Shown: positions 9,676-19,519, counted from the stretch's first letter. The stretch: DNA of 55,500 bases from JAAZHD01 sp012510895 (GCA_050951465.1 JBMNJC010000012.1:1-55500), one strand, 5' to 3'. Program-made: numbers and translations. Notes: a model not told the origin generated them from the sequence alone.

Positions 9676-10749
9676 ATGGAAAAACTAAAAGTAGGAGTTG
9701 TTGGTGTTTCCCGCGGGAATGCTTATTTAAGAGCATTTAGTTTAGGCGAACGCTCTGAGGTAACAGCCATTTGTGATCTGGATCAAAGCCGGCTTGAACG
9801 TGTTGCAAGAGATCTTCAGCTTGCCGATTCACAATGCTACACAGAATATGATGATTTTATAAATGAAGATATTGACATTGTTGTAATCAGTACACCTATT
9901 CCATTTCACGCAGAACAAACAGTTAAAGCAATTCAGGCAGGGAAGCATGTTTTCAGCGAAGTGACAGCGGCGGATACCCTGGAAGGATGCATGAAGATTT
10001 ATGAGACTGTTAAATCATCAGACAGAAAATATATGCTGGCTGAAAATTACATTTACCTTGACTACATACAGCGATGGAAAAAGTATATAGATGACGGGCG
10101 CATAGGCCGCATTCATTATGCAGAGGCTGAATATGTACATGACATCAGGCATTTGCTGGTTGATGATAAAACCGGTGAATCATTCTGGCGCACTTATCGG
10201 CCGCCTATACATTACTGTTCTCACTGTCTTGGGCCAATTCTGTTTTTGACTGGTGATGACTATATAGTCAAGGCTACGGGTTGGGGTAACAAGAATACCA
10301 TACTGCCTGAATTCTGGCCTTCAACTATAGACATGCAGGTTGCACTCTTTGAAACAAAACAGGGGCGGATTATTAAGATTCTTCGCAGCCAGGTTACCCC
10401 GAGGGAGCCGCATATTGTTACCTACCTTGTTTACGGTACAAAGGGCCTGCTGGAAACAGGACGCACACCTGGTTATGACACTATAGGCAAAAGATATTTT
10501 GAAGGCAGTGACCGGTACGCTGTGGACATGAACTGCAATGGTACGGAATTGGATGCTCCCAAGGAAGTTCGTTTCGGCGGCCACGGCACCAGTGACTATT
10601 ATACCGCTAAAACATTTCTCGACAGTATTGAATACGATACAGAACCACCGATTAATGTAGACCGGGCAATGGAAATTACAATACCCGGATTGATAGCACA
10701 TGAAGCCGCTGTTAAGGGACATGTATGGTTGGATGTACCGCATTTTTAA
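9676..10749 (+). CDS. Gfo/Idh/MocA-family oxidoreductase, copy 2
   Basis: A 357-residue paralogue of the preceding gene, 33 bases downstream with its own GGAGG site. It shares the start (KVGVVGVSRGNAYLRA), the SEVTA variant of the EKP motif, HYAEAEYVHDIRHL, the HYCSHCLGP motif and the GGHGTSDYY segment near the C-terminus. A tandem pair of near-equal dehydrogenases suggests either sequential oxidation and reduction of one sugar (as in epimerisation through a keto intermediate) or two related substrates; the sequence does not decide. No frameshifts. Confidence 0.9.
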   Translation: MEKLKVGVVGVSRGNAYLRAFSLGERSEVTAICDLDQSRLERVARDLQLADSQCYTEYDDFINEDIDIVVISTPIPFHAEQTVKAIQAGKHVFSEVTAADTLEGCMKIYETVKSSDRKYMLAENYIYLDYIQRWKKYIDDGRIGRIHYAEAEYVHDIRHLLVDDKTGESFWRTYRPPIHYCSHCLGPILFLTGDDYIVKATGWGNKNTILPEFWPSTIDMQVALFETKQGRIIKILRSQVTPREPHIVTYLVYGTKGLLETGRTPGYDTIGKRYFEGSDRYAVDMNCNGTELDAPKEVRFGGHGTSDYYTAKTFLDSIEYDTEPPINVDRAMEITIPGLIAHEAAVKGHVWLDVPHF

Positions 10750-10796
10750 ATTTGCATTTATTTAAACTAGAATTAAATTAGAAAGGAGATTTAACA

Positions 10797-12392
10797 ATGA
10801 AAAAATTAAAAATCGGTTGGGCTGAACGTGACATTACGACCTACGGACCTGCATACATCCCCGGGCATTTTAATATGCGTATCTCCGAGGGTGTTATCGA
10901 TCCGCTGTCGACAACTGCACTGGTGGTGGATAACGGCGATGATATGGCAATATTCCTGTCAATTGACAATGTTGCCATACGGTCATTCCTCTTGGACGAG
11001 ATTCGGGGCAAGGTAAAACGCAGAAATCCTGAAATCCCTGTTATGAAGATTCTTGCAGGCGCAACCCATGCTCATACTACTCCAAGTCACTATTATGACG
11101 GCGGAGAGATCGACGACAGTATTAAGGAAATGGGCTATACTGACGAACAAATACAAAAACTTCTTGATGAGTACATTCCAACCTCCATGATTGGAGTTCC
11201 CCGTGACGGTATGGAGATTGAATCCAGTGACAAATATCGAGACTTTTTATCCGATCAGGCATCTGATGCCATATGCGAGGCATATGAAAATCGGAAGGAA
11301 GGCGGTATCGGTTACGGTTACGGTTATGCAGTAGTTGGCCACAGCAGACGCACTGTCTACTTTGATGACGTCTCCAAGCGTCCGGGTGTAGAGCTCAATC
11401 CGCTTACTACTCTGCACGGTCATGCCGTGATGTACGGGAATACAAATGATGATAGTTTCAGCCATTATGAAGGCGGCGCCGATCACTTTATCAACATCAT
11501 GTATACATTTACATCAGAAGGGGATCTGACGGGCGCAGTCATTAACATACCTTGTCCTTCGCAGAATTCTGAAAGTGAGGCCAACAGGCGCTTAACCGCA
11601 GATTATTGGCATGATATCAGGCAAAAAATCCGCGAAAAGCATGGCAATATTTTTATACTGGCACAATGCGGAGCAGGCGGAGACGTTTCACCGCGAATAA
11701 TGCATTACAGAGATGCACAGCTGCGCAGATTCTGGCTTAAATACGGCGGAGAAAGCATAGAAGACGTCAGAGGAAGGGTTGAAGCGCTGGCACGCCGTGA
11801 TATAGCGGAACGTGTTGCTGTGGCGTTTGATGAAGTATTGGGCTGGGCAAGAAAGGATATAAAGACTGAAGCAGTAGTAAAGCATACTGTGAAGACTGTA
11901 CATCTCAGCCGCCGGATGATCACTGATGAGGAGTATGAATTCGCTAAGTCTGAATATGAAAAACTCGAAGCTGAGCCGTACAGATTTGATCAAGGTTCGC
12001 CTAAGGCAAACCTGGATTATAATTCAGTATTAAAATCTAAGCGGAATCGTTTCCTGAGAGTGATGAAACGATATGAAATCCAAAAGACACAACCCAAAGT
12101 TCCAATGGAAATGCATGCAATACGGATAGGTGACATTGCATTTGCTTCCAACAGGTTTGAAATGTATCAGGATTATCAGCATCGTATCCAGGCACGCAGC
12201 CCCTTTATGCAGACCTTTATTGTGCAGCTATGCGGTCAGCCTGGTATGGAAAGCGGTTCTTATCTCTGCACGGAAAGGGCACGCGAAGGCAGGGGATACT
12301 CAGCCAGCATGTTCTGCAATGTGGTCTCTTGCGAAGGGGGACAGGAACTGGTGGAAGAAACACTGGCTGCCCTGCGGGAGCTTGCTGACTAA
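10797..12392 (+). CDS. neutral/alkaline ceramidase-like hydrolase with GDVSP nucleophile motif
   Basis: 531 residues, start ATG with AAAGGAG at the right distance. It belongs to the neutral/alkaline non-lysosomal ceramidase N-terminal domain family. It opens with KIGWAERDIT and contains GATHAHTTPS, the histidine pair expected to bind zinc. AQCGAGGDVSPR follows, where the Ser of GDVSP is the nucleophile in known neutral ceramidases. No signal peptide or membrane segment is visible, so it is probably cytosolic, unlike secreted ceramidases. That, and the Gfo/Idh/MocA partners upstream in the same operon, argue for an amide bond in a small sugar-like molecule rather than ceramide itself. The lack of a C-terminal immunoglobulin-like domain also separates it from classical enzymes. 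Confidence 0.8.
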   Translation: MKKLKIGWAERDITTYGPAYIPGHFNMRISEGVIDPLSTTALVVDNGDDMAIFLSIDNVAIRSFLLDEIRGKVKRRNPEIPVMKILAGATHAHTTPSHYYDGGEIDDSIKEMGYTDEQIQKLLDEYIPTSMIGVPRDGMEIESSDKYRDFLSDQASDAICEAYENRKEGGIGYGYGYAVVGHSRRTVYFDDVSKRPGVELNPLTTLHGHAVMYGNTNDDSFSHYEGGADHFINIMYTFTSEGDLTGAVINIPCPSQNSESEANRRLTADYWHDIRQKIREKHGNIFILAQCGAGGDVSPRIMHYRDAQLRRFWLKYGGESIEDVRGRVEALARRDIAERVAVAFDEVLGWARKDIKTEAVVKHTVKTVHLSRRMITDEEYEFAKSEYEKLEAEPYRFDQGSPKANLDYNSVLKSKRNRFLRVMKRYEIQKTQPKVPMEMHAIRIGDIAFASNRFEMYQDYQHRIQARSPFMQTFIVQLCGQPGMESGSYLCTERAREGRGYSASMFCNVVSCEGGQELVEETLAALRELAD

Positions 12393-12424
12393 GGTTTAAT
12401 TAATCTCTTGAGTTTTAACTTGTG

Positions 12425-12451
12425 CTTGCAGGACTTTAAGGGTCCTGCAAG
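12425..12451 (+). terminator. hairpin after the ceramidase-like gene
   Basis: A perfect 10-bp stem (CTTGCAGGAC / GTCCTGCAAG) with a 7-base loop, 33 bases after the stop. No T tract follows, so it may only attenuate or stabilise. Confidence 0.45.
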
Positions 12452-12506
12452 TACATAATGATTTATGGAACCTGATTAATAATCTTTCATATTAAGGTGT
12501 TAAAAA

Positions 12507-13259
12507 GTGGAATATAAAAAAATACTTAGCATAATAGAAAATTCATATAAAAGAATCCTTGGCAGTAATCTTATCGGAATTTATGTACACGGTTCCATAG
12601 CGTTCGGGTGTTTTAACTGGAACAAAAGCGACATAGATTTTATAGTAGTGACCGGAGATGTCCCTTCACAGGAGCAAAAGGAAAATCTTATCCAGGTGTT
12701 GCTGGACTTAACTAAGTGTTCTCCTCCTAAGGGACTGGAAATGAGTGTGGTTCTTGAAAAGCACTGCTTGAATTTTGTATATCCTACTCCGTATGAGCTT
12801 CATTTCTCTAATATGCATGACCAAAAATATCTTAATGATTTATCAGGTACTTGCAAAGCAATGCAGGGAACGGACAAGGATCTGGTTGCCCATTTTACCG
12901 TTATTAAAAATACAGGGATAGTGCTTTGCGGCAAACCTATCGAAGATGTTTTCGGTGATATTCCTAAAGAGTATTATTTAGACAGCATAAAATATGATGT
13001 TAAGGATTCTTTAGAAAACTTAGAAAAGTATCCTGTCGATGTAATTCTCAACTTATGCCGTGTTCTGGCGTATATAAGGCATGATTTAGTAATTTCCAAG
13101 GCAGCAGGCGGGTTATGGGGCATAAAAAATTTAAATCCGAAATATACCGGCCTGATTCAAAAGACGCTTGAGAGCTATCATTCTGAAGAGAAGATGGAAA
13201 TTGACAGTGAGTCGGCAAAGGCATTTTGTCACTATATGCTTGACCAGATATTCAACTGA
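12507..13259 (+). CDS. nucleotidyltransferase-domain protein, aminoglycoside adenylyltransferase-like
   Basis: 250 residues from a GTG start after AAGGTG. The N-terminal polymerase-beta-like fold has YVHGSIAFGCFNWNKSDIDF: the GS pair and the D-x-D (SDIDF) that bind Mg and nucleotide are complete. The C-terminal half (about residues 150-250) is helical, like the DUF4111 domain of ANT(3'')/ANT(9) enzymes, including LNLCRVLAYIRHDLVISKAAGG. The family transfers AMP to aminoglycosides, but many environmental members have no shown resistance function. It sits between the two parts of the ceramidase-like cluster and may modify an aminocyclitol or sugar there; that is inference. Confidence 0.75.
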   Translation: MEYKKILSIIENSYKRILGSNLIGIYVHGSIAFGCFNWNKSDIDFIVVTGDVPSQEQKENLIQVLLDLTKCSPPKGLEMSVVLEKHCLNFVYPTPYELHFSNMHDQKYLNDLSGTCKAMQGTDKDLVAHFTVIKNTGIVLCGKPIEDVFGDIPKEYYLDSIKYDVKDSLENLEKYPVDVILNLCRVLAYIRHDLVISKAAGGLWGIKNLNPKYTGLIQKTLESYHSEEKMEIDSESAKAFCHYMLDQIFN

Positions 13260-13339
13260 TGCAGTTATTAACGGAAAATATCTTCAAGTGATTTTTCGGG
13301 AATGTAATGTTTTTAATCATTTGAAAGGAGATGGCAATA

Positions 13340-14632
13340 GTGAGCAAATTTCAGGTTGGAATCGGGAAATTGGACATAACGCCTGAAATGGGTTTATTTA
13401 TGTCCGGAGGACTATATCCGCGTGAATATGATAAAATCAAGGATCCATTATATGCAAAGTCTATTGTTATTGCAACGGAAGACACAAAAATTGCTATCGT
13501 TACCTTAGATCTCCTTTATTTGCTAAACGAACATGTAAATAAGGCAAGGAAAGCAATATCGGAGGAAACAGGTATTCCCTATGAAAATATTGTCATAAGC
13601 ACTTCCCATACTCATTCAGGACCATATACACTTTTCCACCAAATGGAACCTTATATAAAGGAATCATACGATGAAATTTTAGCCCGGCATGAAAAATATC
13701 TGGATAGGGTTCTTGAAGCTGTAAAACAGTCTGTGCTTCAGGCAAATCAGGATCTGGAACCATGCAGACTGGGAACAGCAAAAGGTAAAGTTGAAGGCAT
13801 ATTGCATAACAGAAGGGCACTCAAAGATGACAACGACTGCTGGAACACCTGGCTGCTTCCTAAGGAAGAGAGGGATAAGTGGCCGGCTGCCGGCCCTGTT
13901 GACACAGATTTGTTGATCCTGGCAGCTGCAACAGAGGATAATAAAGTAAAGGCAGTCGTGTACAATTATGCCTTGCATGCCAACAGCAACCGTATCCCCA
14001 AAAGCATTTCTGCAGATTATCCTGCATATGCGGCAAAGGAAGTACAAAGCAGTTTGGGTTCACATGTGGAGACCTTTTTTCTTCCCGGAGCATGCGGTAA
14101 TATCAATGTAAATACCAGTAGTGAAGTGATTGGAGAAAAGATCGGCAAAGAAATAGTAGAAAAATTAAAAACAATAGATTATAATCTAGAGCCTGTCATA
14201 TGCACCAAGAATATAGTAATAGATATTCCTTTCAGGGAGTTTACTCATTTCCAGGAAGAAGAAATCTCCCGCAAATGGCCGAGCGGGCTTGAGTATTATA
14301 GGAATGAATACCAAAGATTAAAAGATGAAAAGAAAAGATCGGTAAAATGCAGTTTAACTGGTATTCGAATAGATGATAGTGCTTTGATCTTTAATCCGGC
14401 AGAGTTTTTTGTTGAGTTCGGATTGGAGATAAAGAACAACTCACCCTTTAAGCATTCTTTAGTTGTAGAGCTGGCAAATGGGTATATAGGGTATGTGCCT
14501 ACGAAAATATCCTTTGAGCAAGGCGGGTACGAAACTTTTAATGCATCACAGTCAAAGCTGATTCCTGAAGCCGGCGAAATTATTGTGAAGGAATCATTAA
14601 ATATTCTTCATGATCTTAAGGCCCAATGTTGA
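13340..14632 (+). CDS. ceramidase-like protein lacking the serine nucleophile motif, copy 1
   Basis: 430 residues. I use the GTG at 13340, nine bases after AAGGAG; the ATG at 13331 abuts the ribosome binding site. The start then aligns with the next paralogue. The family signature is present: VGIGKLDITPEMG, then ISTSHTHSGPYT with the zinc histidines. At the place of GDVSP it reads LPGACGNINVNTSS, so the catalytic Ser of neutral ceramidases is absent. ALHANSNRIPKSISADYPAY is another conserved block. No signal peptide. It may be a different amidase or esterase, or a zinc-dependent enzyme that uses water directly. Confidence 0.78.
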   Translation: MSKFQVGIGKLDITPEMGLFMSGGLYPREYDKIKDPLYAKSIVIATEDTKIAIVTLDLLYLLNEHVNKARKAISEETGIPYENIVISTSHTHSGPYTLFHQMEPYIKESYDEILARHEKYLDRVLEAVKQSVLQANQDLEPCRLGTAKGKVEGILHNRRALKDDNDCWNTWLLPKEERDKWPAAGPVDTDLLILAAATEDNKVKAVVYNYALHANSNRIPKSISADYPAYAAKEVQSSLGSHVETFFLPGACGNINVNTSSEVIGEKIGKEIVEKLKTIDYNLEPVICTKNIVIDIPFREFTHFQEEEISRKWPSGLEYYRNEYQRLKDEKKRSVKCSLTGIRIDDSALIFNPAEFFVEFGLEIKNNSPFKHSLVVELANGYIGYVPTKISFEQGGYETFNASQSKLIPEAGEIIVKESLNILHDLKAQC

Positions 14633-14739
14633 CAAGTATTTTCTCTCGTTCAAAACATTCCTAGAAATATTAGACAGGCTCATAATTAAGACGTAAGATT
14701 AATAAAAAATTAATTAAATTTAACAAAGAAGGTGAAAAA

Positions 14740-16047
14740 ATGAATAAAAGCTTTATGGTCGGATTGGCTAAAGCGGATATAACGCCTGAAAAAGGTCAGC
14801 TGGTAGCAGGCAGCCTCTATCCCCGTACCTTTGAAACCATAAAAGACCCGTTATTTGTAAAGGCAGTTGTTATAGGTACGGATGATAATAAGACAGCCAT
14901 TGTTACCTTGGATCTCATAAGCTATACCAATGAAGATGCTGCGAAGGCAAGGAAGAGCATAGCAGAGGCAACAGGTATTTTGCCTGAAAATGTTGTAATA
15001 TGCGCTTCCCATACCCATTCAGGACCATATACTCAGCTGGGCAAAACAGTAAAGTATTATTTGAAAAAAGAAGGGACATATGAAGAGATAACGGACTTAC
15101 ATTATAAATACATGGATAGGGTTCATGAAGCAATAAAACAATCAGTGATTAAAGCAAACCAGGAACTTGAACCCTGCAGACTGGGAATAGCCAAAGGAAA
15201 AGTTGAAGGCATATCACATAACAGAAGGGTGCTTAAAGACAATAATGACTGTTGGAACACCTGGCTGCTTCCACAGGAAGAAAGGGATAAATGGCCGGCT
15301 GCCGGTCCTATTGACACAGATCTGTATGTATTGGCAGCAGTTACTGAGAATAATAAAGTAAAGGCAGTTATTTATAATTATGCGTTGCACGCTAACAGCA
15401 ATCGAATTCCCAAAAGTATTTCTGCAGACTATCCTGCATATGTTGCAAAAGAAGTACAAAACAGTCTGGGCTCTAACGTAGAGACGTTATTCCTTCCCGG
15501 AGCTTGCGGTAACATTAATGTAACTACCAGCAGTGAAGTGATAGGAGAAAAGATTGGCCAGGAAATAGTAAGAAACATAGAAGCTTTAGATTTTAATATA
15601 GAGCCTGTTATATGCGCCAGGAACATAGAAATTGACTTGCCATTCAGAGATTTTTCACATTTCCAGGAAGAAGAAATCTCACGTAAATGGCCTGGCGGCA
15701 TGGAATTCTATCGAAATCGTTATGAGGAATTAATTAATATGAAGCAAAAAACTTTAAAATGCAGCCTAACGGGAATTCATATAGGTGATATTGCTTTTGC
15801 CTTCAATCCCAGTGAGTTTTTTGTTGAGCTGGGATTGGCGATTAAGGAAGGTTCACCCTTTAAGCATACTATTGTAGTTGAACTGACAAATGGCAGGATA
15901 GGGTATATGCCGACTAAGATTGCTTATGAGCAAGGCGGTTATGAGACATTTCATGGAACATCCATGTTTATTCCTGAAGCAGGCGAAATAATAGTGAAAG
16001 AAACGCTGGATATTCTAAATGATCTTAAAAACGGCTGCGTAAAATAA
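14740..16047 (+). CDS. ceramidase-like protein lacking the serine nucleophile motif, copy 2
   Basis: 435 residues, start ATG 14740 after GAAGGTG. It is a close paralogue of the preceding gene along its entire length (shared CGNINV, KSISADYPAYVAKEVQ, FNPSEFFVELGL and IPEAGEIIVKE blocks), evidently from tandem duplication. Zinc-site motif CASHTHSGPYT is kept; the GDVSP serine is again replaced by GNINV. An insertion of a few residues (KYYLKKEGTYEEI) after the HTHSG motif differs from copy 1 and could alter the substrate pocket. 107 bases separate the copies, so they may be co-transcribed. Cytosolic by sequence. Confidence 0.78.
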   Translation: MNKSFMVGLAKADITPEKGQLVAGSLYPRTFETIKDPLFVKAVVIGTDDNKTAIVTLDLISYTNEDAAKARKSIAEATGILPENVVICASHTHSGPYTQLGKTVKYYLKKEGTYEEITDLHYKYMDRVHEAIKQSVIKANQELEPCRLGIAKGKVEGISHNRRVLKDNNDCWNTWLLPQEERDKWPAAGPIDTDLYVLAAVTENNKVKAVIYNYALHANSNRIPKSISADYPAYVAKEVQNSLGSNVETLFLPGACGNINVTTSSEVIGEKIGQEIVRNIEALDFNIEPVICARNIEIDLPFRDFSHFQEEEISRKWPGGMEFYRNRYEELINMKQKTLKCSLTGIHIGDIAFAFNPSEFFVELGLAIKEGSPFKHTIVVELTNGRIGYMPTKIAYEQGGYETFHGTSMFIPEAGEIIVKETLDILNDLKNGCVK

Positions 16048-16186
16048 ATAAGGATCCTGTTAATGAAATACTTGCATAAATAAAATATTGAGTATAAACT
16101 GATATATGTATGTTAGTATAATAATAATGCTTGCGGCGTAAGCTGCGAGCTAATTTTATGTGAAACTGCAGAGGAAGAATGATTAT

Positions 16187-17566
16187 ATGTTTTCACGCAA
16201 CCGTGATCTGGATATGACCAGCGGACCCTTATTTACCAACATTTTACTGTTTTCCCTGCCTATTATGGCTATGAACTTACTGCAGCTTCTTTTTAATGCC
16301 GCAGACATGATCGTGGTCGGTCGTTTCGCAGGCAGCCAGGCTCTGGCAGCAATCGGCGCCACAGGTGCCCTTATTAACCTGCTTGTCAACGTCTTTATGG
16401 GCTTATCCGTAGGCACCAGTGTAGTTGTGGCTCAGAATCATGGGGCCAATAAACCGCTGGAGGTCAGCCGTTCAGTTCACACATCCATTGCCATTAGCAT
16501 CATTGCCGGCATTTTTGTCATGATAACAGGTCTTATATTCTGCGAACCGTTATTAAAAGTGATGGGAACCCCCAGAAGATATTATTCAATCTTTCGGTTC
16601 TGTATATGAAGATATATTTTCTCGGCATACCTGCCAGCATGGTTTACAATTTCAGCGCCGCTATACTGCGGGCTATAGGCGACAGCCGCCGTCCCTATGT
16701 ATTATCTGACAACAGCAGGAATAGTAAATGTTGTCCTTAACCTGTTTTTTGTTCTTGTGCTTAAAATGAGCGTAGACGGAGTGGCCTGGGCAACTACTAT
16801 TTCTCAGTATCTTGCCGTGACACTGATTATTATATGTCTTTACAGAAGCTCAGGAGCAATACGTTTTCATCCGAAACAAATGGTTATCAATAGGGAAAAA
16901 TTAAGAGATATTATAAAAATTGGAGTACCGGCGGGCCTTCAGAGCTTGCTTTTCTCTATTTCAAATGTGTTCATACAATCTTCTCTTAATACGTTCGGCT
17001 CTACCATGGTAGCCGGAAGTTCTGCTTCAGGAAATATAGAGGGCTTTGCCGCAACAGCATCCAATGCATATTATAACGCTGCCATTACATTTACCGGTCA
17101 GAATATGGGAGCCAAAAGACCGGATCGGATCGATGAGACTGCAAAGGTTTGCACTATACTGATTTTTTCCACCTGGCTTATATCCGGCAGCGGAATATTG
17201 CTGTTCGGCAGGCAGCTGCTGGGGCTTTATACCAAAGATCCGCAAGTTATTGACCTGGGCATGATCAGGCTTAGAATTATGATGGCTACTTATTTTACCT
17301 GCTCGATCATGAATGTATACCCTGGTTTATTACGCGGCATGGGCTATTCCATATTACCCATGTTGAATACACTGATCGGCGCCTGCCTGCTTCGTATTGT
17401 CTGGCTTGTTACAGTTTTTAAATGGTATCCAACACCACTTGTCTTATTTATGTGTTATCCTGTAACCTGGACAATAGCCGGATTAGCTCAGGTAGCAAGC
17501 TTCTTTTATGCCAGGCATCAGGTACGGAAGAATTTCATGGCTGAAGCCGGTACCGATGGAGTGTAG
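16187..17566 (+). pseudogene. MATE-family multidrug/metabolite efflux transporter, frameshifted
   Basis: Starts at ATG 16187 (MFSRNRDLDMTSGPLF), nine bases after GAGGAAG. The first part gives NILLFSLPIMAMNLLQLLFN and the VGRFAGSQALAAIGAT block typical of the DinF/NorM-like MATE fold. Near 16575-16600 the frame changes into LYMKIYFLGIPASMVYNF and AILRAIGDSRRP. It changes again at about 16695 into MYYLTTAGIVNVVLNLFFV and runs to 17566. The restored length, about 450 residues with twelve membrane segments, is normal for the family. At least two indels within 120 bases interrupt the first half, so it is non-functional as sequenced. Confidence 0.82.
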
Positions 17567-17570
17567 CTGA

Positions 17571-17607
17571 ATAAAAAGAGCCTGCTTTTTACAAAGAACA
17601 GGCTTTA
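17571..17607. terminator. bidirectional terminator between MATE and rluA genes
   Basis: The stem AGCCTG (17579-17584) / CAGGCT (17599-17604) is flanked by an A-rich run on the left, giving a T-rich tail on the minus strand, and TTTAT on the right. It overlaps the last codons of the pseudouridine synthase gene. Confidence 0.5.
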
Positions 17608-18275
17608 TGAAATAAGTTCCAGGGATATTCTGCCGGAGGATGGGAATGGAATACCATTTCCTCTTTTTTTGTTGGATGATTCAGCCTGAGCCCATATGAC
17701 CAAAGAGCTATTTGCTGACCGGGCTGATTTAAAGAGGCTCCATATTTTTGATCGCCATACAGGGGATGGCCAATGGCTGAAAACTGCACCCTTATCTGAT
17801 GGGAGCGTCCGGTAAGCAGTTGAACACTGACCATGCTGAGAGCAGACCTGCCGCTTTCCAATAATTCGTATTCCAGAACTGCTCTTTTTCCTTCTTTGTT
17901 TTTTGCTGAAACCACTTGGGTGGTGTTGGTTGCTCTGTCTTTTAAAAGATAATGCTCGAGTCTGCCCTTTTCAGGTTGGGGAACCCCATGTATGATTGCC
18001 AGATAAGTTCTTTTTAACATATTGGCACGAATCTGATCCGAGAGCCTTGATGCTGCCTTGGAAGTTTTGGCGAAAACCATAACACCCCCGACAGGCCTGT
18101 CCAATCGGTGCACCAATCCCAGATACACATTGCCCGGCTTATTATACCGGGTTTTAATATCAACTTTCAGGATTGACAAGAGATCCGGATCCCGGGATGA
18201 ATCTTCTTGTGTCGGCAAGTTTACCGGTTTTTCAACTACCAGCAAATGGTTATCTTCGTATATTACAGGTATCAA
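17589..18275 (-). CDS. RluA-family 23S/tRNA pseudouridine synthase
   Basis: 228 residues. Converts specific uridines to pseudouridine in structured RNA. The catalytic motif GLVHRLDRPVGGVMVFAKT is complete, with the active Asp in HRLDR. The conserved later motifs LTGRSHQIRVQFSAIGHPLYGD and ALWSYGLRLNHP are also present. It begins directly with the catalytic domain (MIPVIYEDNHLLVVEKP), so there is no N-terminal S4 domain, as in the RluA/TruC-like short members. The exact target cannot be read from sequence. It lies 41 bases downstream of the M14 peptidase gene, on the same strand, probably in one transcript. Confidence 0.88.
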   Translation of the reverse strand: MIPVIYEDNHLLVVEKPVNLPTQEDSSRDPDLLSILKVDIKTRYNKPGNVYLGLVHRLDRPVGGVMVFAKTSKAASRLSDQIRANMLKRTYLAIIHGVPQPEKGRLEHYLLKDRATNTTQVVSAKNKEGKRAVLEYELLESGRSALSMVSVQLLTGRSHQIRVQFSAIGHPLYGDQKYGASLNQPGQQIALWSYGLRLNHPTKKEEMVFHSHPPAEYPWNLFHKACSL

Positions 18276-18316
18276 TTTCCCGGCCTCCTCATTAATATGT
18301 TATTAGTATTCTCATG

Positions 18317-19345
18317 TTACTGCGGACATATATTTTTTTTTACCCAGACAGCGGCAACCGGAAGTACATCCTTGTTTCTTTCAAAAATGGATGGAAACTC
18401 CTCAATCCTTAATGGTGACGGACAATCTCCGATTTCTATTGTAATGGAGGGAATGCACAAAGCCTGAATTGCCCAATCCTTGTATCCGCCTCCATCAACT
18501 CCTTCACTGCCTTCCAGTGCATAACCTGTGACTTTCTTAACTGCTTCGGCCAGGCTTTTTGACAAGCGGTTGGCCGGTTGTTTCTTTCCGAATTCATAAT
18601 AGATGACTGAGCCGGAGGAATGATAGCTGATGGTGGCGTTAAAATGACGGCTTAATGTGTAATCTATCAATGCCTTTGTTTCGGATTGATCCCCGGGTGC
18701 CTTTCCCTTATATTTTTCAGATGAAGGTTCAGCGGTGCCGGTACAGGATTCCCAGTCTGCATCGAAATTTCTGTTCAAATCCACACCCTTTGCATTTGCC
18801 TTCCACCTGGAAGCATATTCTTCTATTGATATATCATCATAGAGCCCTGTGGATAAATTTGATATGTCTGTGGATAAGCCGCCGGCTGAATCGGCTTTTT
18901 TTCCGATCATATCCCGTTTATATATGGGATAAAGAGCTTGCGGCAGCTTTCGACTTTGGCTGATTTCCACCCCGTCAGGATTCATCATGGGAATGCAATG
19001 AAAGCACACGTTATTAACAGCGTCTTCAATGACATAATCCCTTCCAAAAGCTGAAATATAAGCGTTTCTCCCGGTTAGTACATATTCCATCTGGGATAGA
19101 ATTAATGTGCTTGTCATATGCTCGCGGCCGTGTATTGCGCCTTGCACCAGTATATGAAAATCGGCATTTAAACTGCCGATTATTCCCACGGGTATATTTT
19201 TACTCATTTCGCTTTTTCCCAGGCTGTGGATAACTAATGATTCAGGGTAAGCAGCGGCCAGGGCATTCAGGTCATATATCATTTGCTCATAGCTGTAGGA
19301 TTCCACCGGTATGACAATATTCTTACTTTTTTTCTGTATGCTCAT
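18317..19345 (-). CDS. M14-family zinc carboxypeptidase
   Basis: 342 residues. Zinc motif HxxE in GAIHGREHMT and the third zinc ligand in TISYHSSGSVIYYEF are visible; the catalytic Glu is in SITIEIGD near the C-terminus. Substrate-binding Asn-Arg is in GVDLNRNFDADW. These are the complete set for M14 enzymes, and the family branch resembles bacterial gamma-D-glutamyl-diamino-acid peptidases that act on wall peptides. No signal peptide is seen, so it would act in the cytoplasm, for example on recycled or spore peptides. It leads the small minus-strand unit with the pseudouridine synthase. Confidence 0.85.
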   Translation of the reverse strand: MSIQKKSKNIVIPVESYSYEQMIYDLNALAAAYPESLVIHSLGKSEMSKNIPVGIIGSLNADFHILVQGAIHGREHMTSTLILSQMEYVLTGRNAYISAFGRDYVIEDAVNNVCFHCIPMMNPDGVEISQSRKLPQALYPIYKRDMIGKKADSAGGLSTDISNLSTGLYDDISIEEYASRWKANAKGVDLNRNFDADWESCTGTAEPSSEKYKGKAPGDQSETKALIDYTLSRHFNATISYHSSGSVIYYEFGKKQPANRLSKSLAEAVKKVTGYALEGSEGVDGGGYKDWAIQALCIPSITIEIGDCPSPLRIEEFPSIFERNKDVLPVAAVWVKKNICPQ

Positions 19346-19519
19346 GGTATATCATTCCTCATAATATTGCATTTTCATCAATTTTTTGCTCAAGCCTTAT
19401 TAGCTTATTCTTAACCGGTTCTGTCCTTTCCCCTTATATTGCTTTAATCTTCATATACATTATATTATCATAGGTATGACAGAATGATAAATATCTTCGT
19501 CCGACATTGATTTCTTTCA

